From positions 5,714,835-5,778,834 of the forward strand of contig CM037840.1 of NCBI GenBank assembly GCA_021234535.1: DNA of 64,000 nt, written 5' to 3'. The DNA comes from Stichopus chloronotus (taxonomy: Eukaryota > Echinodermata > Holothuroidea > Aspidochirotida > Stichopodidae). The notes beneath the pieces were generated by a model that saw only the letters and a program-made list of their open reading frames with translations, was not told where the DNA came from and made no database searches. Made by a program: the position numbers and the translations under genes. Of this stretch, positions 60,240-64,000 are shown in pieces (the stretch's first letter is position 1; every line of letters starts with the position of its first letter).

Positions 60240-60605
60240 TACCCTCACACCAAGTTTAAAGTTCATCCGAATGGTCTCCCAGGAGGAGATCGTGACACAC
60301 TTTTTTGAGCATTTTTGCCGATTTAACCTATACTCACGTGACCTTGACCTGGTTATGTCATCAACAGGCCTATTTTTTTTTTTTTTAAATTCTCGTCTTG
60401 TCGACTTTCCCTATATGGAAGTTTTGTAACTCTAGGACATTCACACATTGAGATAATGCTAAAAATGTGGCTTTCGTCCTCATGACCTGTGACCTTTAAC
60501 ATTTGACCTATGACATCATCGCTACACGTCATACCCGGGCACCTACCCCACCAAGTGTGAGGTTCATCCGACTTACCGTCTAGGAAGAGATCGTGACACA
60601 AGTTC
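60240..60605 (+). repeat. Two tandem units, about 301-bp period
   Basis: CACCAAGTTTAAAGTTCATCCG with GAGGAGATCGTGACACA (60248-60300) recurs as CACCAAGTGTGAGGTTCATCCG with GAAGAGATCGTGACACA (60549-60601). TGACCT-rich sequence lies between. This organisation resembles the untranslated end of a CR1-like non-LTR retrotransposon. Confidence 0.6.
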
Positions 60606-60802
60606 GATTGTACACGAACACATACAAACACACATTTGAACACCTCTTCTCACCCCAAACCCCAGTGGGTTATTCCGATCCATGTCATTTGTATACCGTG
60701 AGGTGCCCTAACGTAAGAATTACTGAGCCACCAAGTTTGGGTTGAATACTACAAGGGGTGTAAGGTGGGCAACCATTCAAGTGTCAGTTTTGGCGACTTT
60801 AA

Positions 60803-61180
60803 CCGCTCGAGTAAGAAGGCCCACAATATCTCCTCCTAGTATACTGCTTATAGGGATGAGATAAATATAGATATTTAACTCATTAAATCTGGTGCCTAGG
60901 CCATGACCGTTACCACATCCATATGTGACGAAGACTTCTTTGATGACCACAGTTTGCCCTCAATGTTTAAACTAGTCAGTACCTTTTCACTCTTAAGTGC
61001 GTACAATACCGCTCAAGTAAATGCAATATTTCCTCTATGTATACTACGTATAGGTATAGATATTTAACTCATTATAAGCCGGTTGCTTAGGTCATGACCG
61101 GTGCCACACCCATATATGATGCCAACTTCTTTGATGGCCACAGTTTTGCCCTCTGTGTTTAAAACTAGTCAGTACTGGTT
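60803..61180 (+). repeat. Tandem duplication, about 206-bp period
   Basis: CCGCTCRAGTAA, AGATATTTAACTCATTA, GGTCATGACCG, ACTTCTTTGATGRCCACAG and AAACTAGTCAGTAC occur in order in two successive units (from 60803 and 61009). The second unit continues to about 61180. Confidence 0.8.
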
Positions 61181-63740
61181 CAGTTTGCAGTCATGGCCGA
61201 GACTCCTGACGGAGTTGAGATTTCATTGACGATCAATTCTTAATTTCAAACGCAACAGAGCCCCTCTTTTCCATGTACTACCACCCGACCTCATCTTCAC
61301 CATGACCTGAGTCGATGTCAACTAGCTAGTACTGTAGACCTTCATAATTGACATTAGTGAAAATTTACGTAATTTCTAAAAACTATTTTATGAGTAATAG
61401 AAGGGCATGTCAACGTCAATAACAACTTCCATGACGTCATAGATACCAGATAGGAAAAATATTTCAAAGATGGTAACTTAGGAACACCGCATTTTCTTCT
61501 CTTAAAATATATTGCAATCTAATCGAAGCTACTTATCATCTGTAAGGATAATTTCAATTAAAATTTTGTAAACTTAGCTAATTATAGTATGAATTCAATT
61601 GCGATGACTTTATCAGTTCAAAATTGTGGACGTAAGCTTAAACGTTTGTCTTATTTATGTACTTTCTCTGTGGGTATCATGTTACATTGAAATGTGTTTC
61701 CCAACGTAACTGGCCTACTGTGAAAATCAATACAAAGTTGTGTTCGCAACCATTCATGAAGTGTGTGTAACACGTACGTCTACAAGAAACCAGTGTAACA
61801 CCCACAGTGCACTTACAATCATTCTTCATGCAGAGCCTAACCACAAGTACAGTTAAGTTAGTGACAAAGTAGCGAGTTGAACTTGGAACTTGAGTATTGC
61901 CTGGCAAAATGAACAAGGACATATTACTGCTCAGTTACAAGATTGTGTCGATCTGTACGCTTTGAAAGTAACTTCGTGACATACATTTCATTGTGTTACA
62001 TCGGTAAGAGGTATCTTTCTGTACGTTTTGCTATATCATGTTGATCATCTTCGGGTGTTTACTGAGAGTCATTCGCAGCCAAAATTCTAAGTAACTTCAA
62101 GCGACAGTCTAAGACTCAGTTGTGAGTACTTACCCTAGACTAGGGCCTAGACTACATTGGCCTAGCTTAACGTTTAGACCCAACAAGGAATACAAAAGTA
62201 AATATTTGGCTTTGTATTCAATCATTGCAATGTAGGCCTAACCCTTTGCAGTAAAATTCACAAACTCACACATCATGCTTACTGAGTACTGTACAGTGTA
62301 GGCTTTAGAACGCTAACTGTACAGTGTACTGTAGTGTAGCTTACCACACAGGAAGTTGGAACACTGAATATTTTATTGCCTAAGCTAAGTTAGGCCTATA
62401 CAGGCTTTAGTGTGGCCTGTCCTTGTCTAAGTCATAGCCTAACAGTTACTAAAATTAAATAAAACACTCATTTTTATAAATCTGCTTTATACCTTTCTTT
62501 ACCAGGTGTTACAAAGTAAAAATTAAAAAATAAAAAAAAGGCCCATGCACAGGCGTCCCCAAGTACTAGTATGCTGAAAGTATCATGAGTGGATCACTTA
62601 AGTCTAAGGAACATCATGTCCATAAAATATTTACACTTCTTGAAAAGTTCAAAACTTTGCAGTAAGAATTTTTTATGTGTCTTTCTCATTGTCCTATATT
62701 TTGGGTGATGCCTAGATTGAGTAATCCATAGAAACTGAATTCTGACTTAAAGATTGCAATTTACACAATGACTATGAAGTAATCTTGAGTCAATCACTAC
62801 CAAAAAGCAAAGAAAACAACTAACTTCCCCAATGTTGTCATTTCCTTCTATAATTGTACTATACCAGCTTCATTGATACACTTTGGTAATAAATTTTGGT
62901 AATATTTGCAAATTGTTAGTTCATATTCAAGTGGAAACTTAAAAATATTGCCATAATTAATATATTTGCTTGGAACATCAAAAGTGATAATGCAAATAAT
63001 TGTTTTTATATTGTTTGAAGGTGAACATTGTAGGTCATGGTTACATTAAAATTGCATCATCACGCTATGTTGGCATTTAGAGTGTGCAGTGATCGACTCA
63101 TGATACTGATCAACTTATGATAACTTACTATATTCCTACGTCTTAGGCTAGGCCCTATATAATATATCTTGATCTACAAGGTCGGCCTCTCCTAACCATA
63201 CTTGAAACCTCTAATGGTACTTCGCAGACTACAGATCTTATTTAACCCGCTTAATCAAATCTCTTGATGTAATAGCGCTACATACGCACCTCTGATCTCA
63301 TACTTTTATAGCATCTCTGTTACATGGAATTATTCACACAAATTTGCCTTTTGGGAGGTTTCGCAGCAGAAGCCATTTTGTGAGTCATGGAAAGCGATGT
63401 GAGCAGTCTGCGTGACTGGCTATTAATTCGTTCCTAAGAATGGGTGCAAAAAGCATAATGCAAAAAACAAACATCCGCTACGCAATGCTTGTTCAAAATG
63501 AGTTGGCAAAGGACAAAGACCGTTCTTCACCTTATTTATTTTTCCTTTTTGCAGTGATATTGTTTTTATAACTGATTATTGTATGTAGACACAATAGTGT
63601 AATGGACTCCTGCATATTCAGACAATGAAAAGTTAATCAGTTTTAATTTCCATATCACTGTAATTGTAGCATAGAAATACAGGTAGATAACCGAAATGAC
63701 AGGTTAACCACTCACACACTGAACAAATAAAGCCGAACAA
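61181..63740. other. Non-coding stretch with no recognised gene
   Basis: No exon or repeat was matched. AGGCCTA words are frequent between 62130 and 62410, as elsewhere in the window. One TGACGTCA lies at 61432-61439. Confidence 0.45.
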
Positions 63741-63744
63741 AGAA

Positions 63745-63905
63745 AGGCGGTGCCCTTGCCACATAAGGCAAAACAGCTCTGCCTTCGTCATATATATTTT
63801 CCTGAAATTTCTGTCGGATTTGTGTTACACAGGTTCATGAGAATGCTGTTTGCTGTACAGGTTTGGACTTAACTTATTGTTCCCTGATGTCATTCTGGTT
63901 GGTCT
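63745..63905 (+). repeat. Dispersed repeat shared with 8068-8330
   Basis: GGCAAAACAGCTCTGCCTTC and CCTGAAATTTCTGTCGGATTTG match the two blocks of the other copy in order. Here they are close together without the insert. Confidence 0.45.
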
Positions 63906-64000
63906 ATTTCTCCGGGTAGTAGCCGGGACGATATGTAAGAATAATTAGATACAAGTGTTTGGGGTGATGCATTATTCTCTTGTGTTAACTTATGGAGTTA

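Overview
This is an AT-rich, intron-containing animal nuclear window. It has long non-coding stretches, many minisatellites, poly(C) tracts and dispersed repeats, and only a few genes. The linker histone H1 with an animal-type 3' stem-loop, the seven-exon ELP6 gene, a single-exon rhodopsin-type GPCR and the style of the repeats fit a marine invertebrate deuterostome. An echinoderm is my best guess, perhaps a sea cucumber, but nothing here fixes the species.

Layout. 1-673 (minus): N-terminal two thirds of an intronless GPCR that runs off the left edge. 674-9040: non-coding DNA with tRNA-like and LINE-tail repeats and a 646-bp terminal-inverted-repeat element. 9049-10885 (plus): first copy of an unrecognised two-exon gene, called family X here. 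10890-17850: minisatellites, two identical-length MITEs, a third inverted-repeat element and an orphan coding exon. 17851-34228 (minus): the complete ELP6 gene (Elongator subunit 6), seven exons whose splice phases all agree and which give 263 codons; its introns hold several tandem arrays. 36060-36931 (minus): a replication-dependent histone H1 gene with promoter boxes, 3' stem-loop and downstream purine element; its tail is shifted by one extra base in a homopolymer. 36932-45300: repeats. 45310-47250 (minus): family X copy 2. 47345-53500: non-coding, with a 340-bp AT microsatellite. 53505-55470 (minus): family X copy 3, frameshifted. 55470-64000: dispersed and tandem repeats, no recognised gene.

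The recognised genes do not form a pathway. ELP6 serves tRNA wobble-uridine modification, H1 serves chromatin, and the GPCR serves signalling. The most unusual content is family X: three copies of a 230-residue protein I cannot assign, with a hydrophobic N-terminus, a start codon in the last five bases of exon 1, an upstream frame overlapping that start in two copies, and TGACGTCA palindromes in the promoter and twice inside the coding exon.
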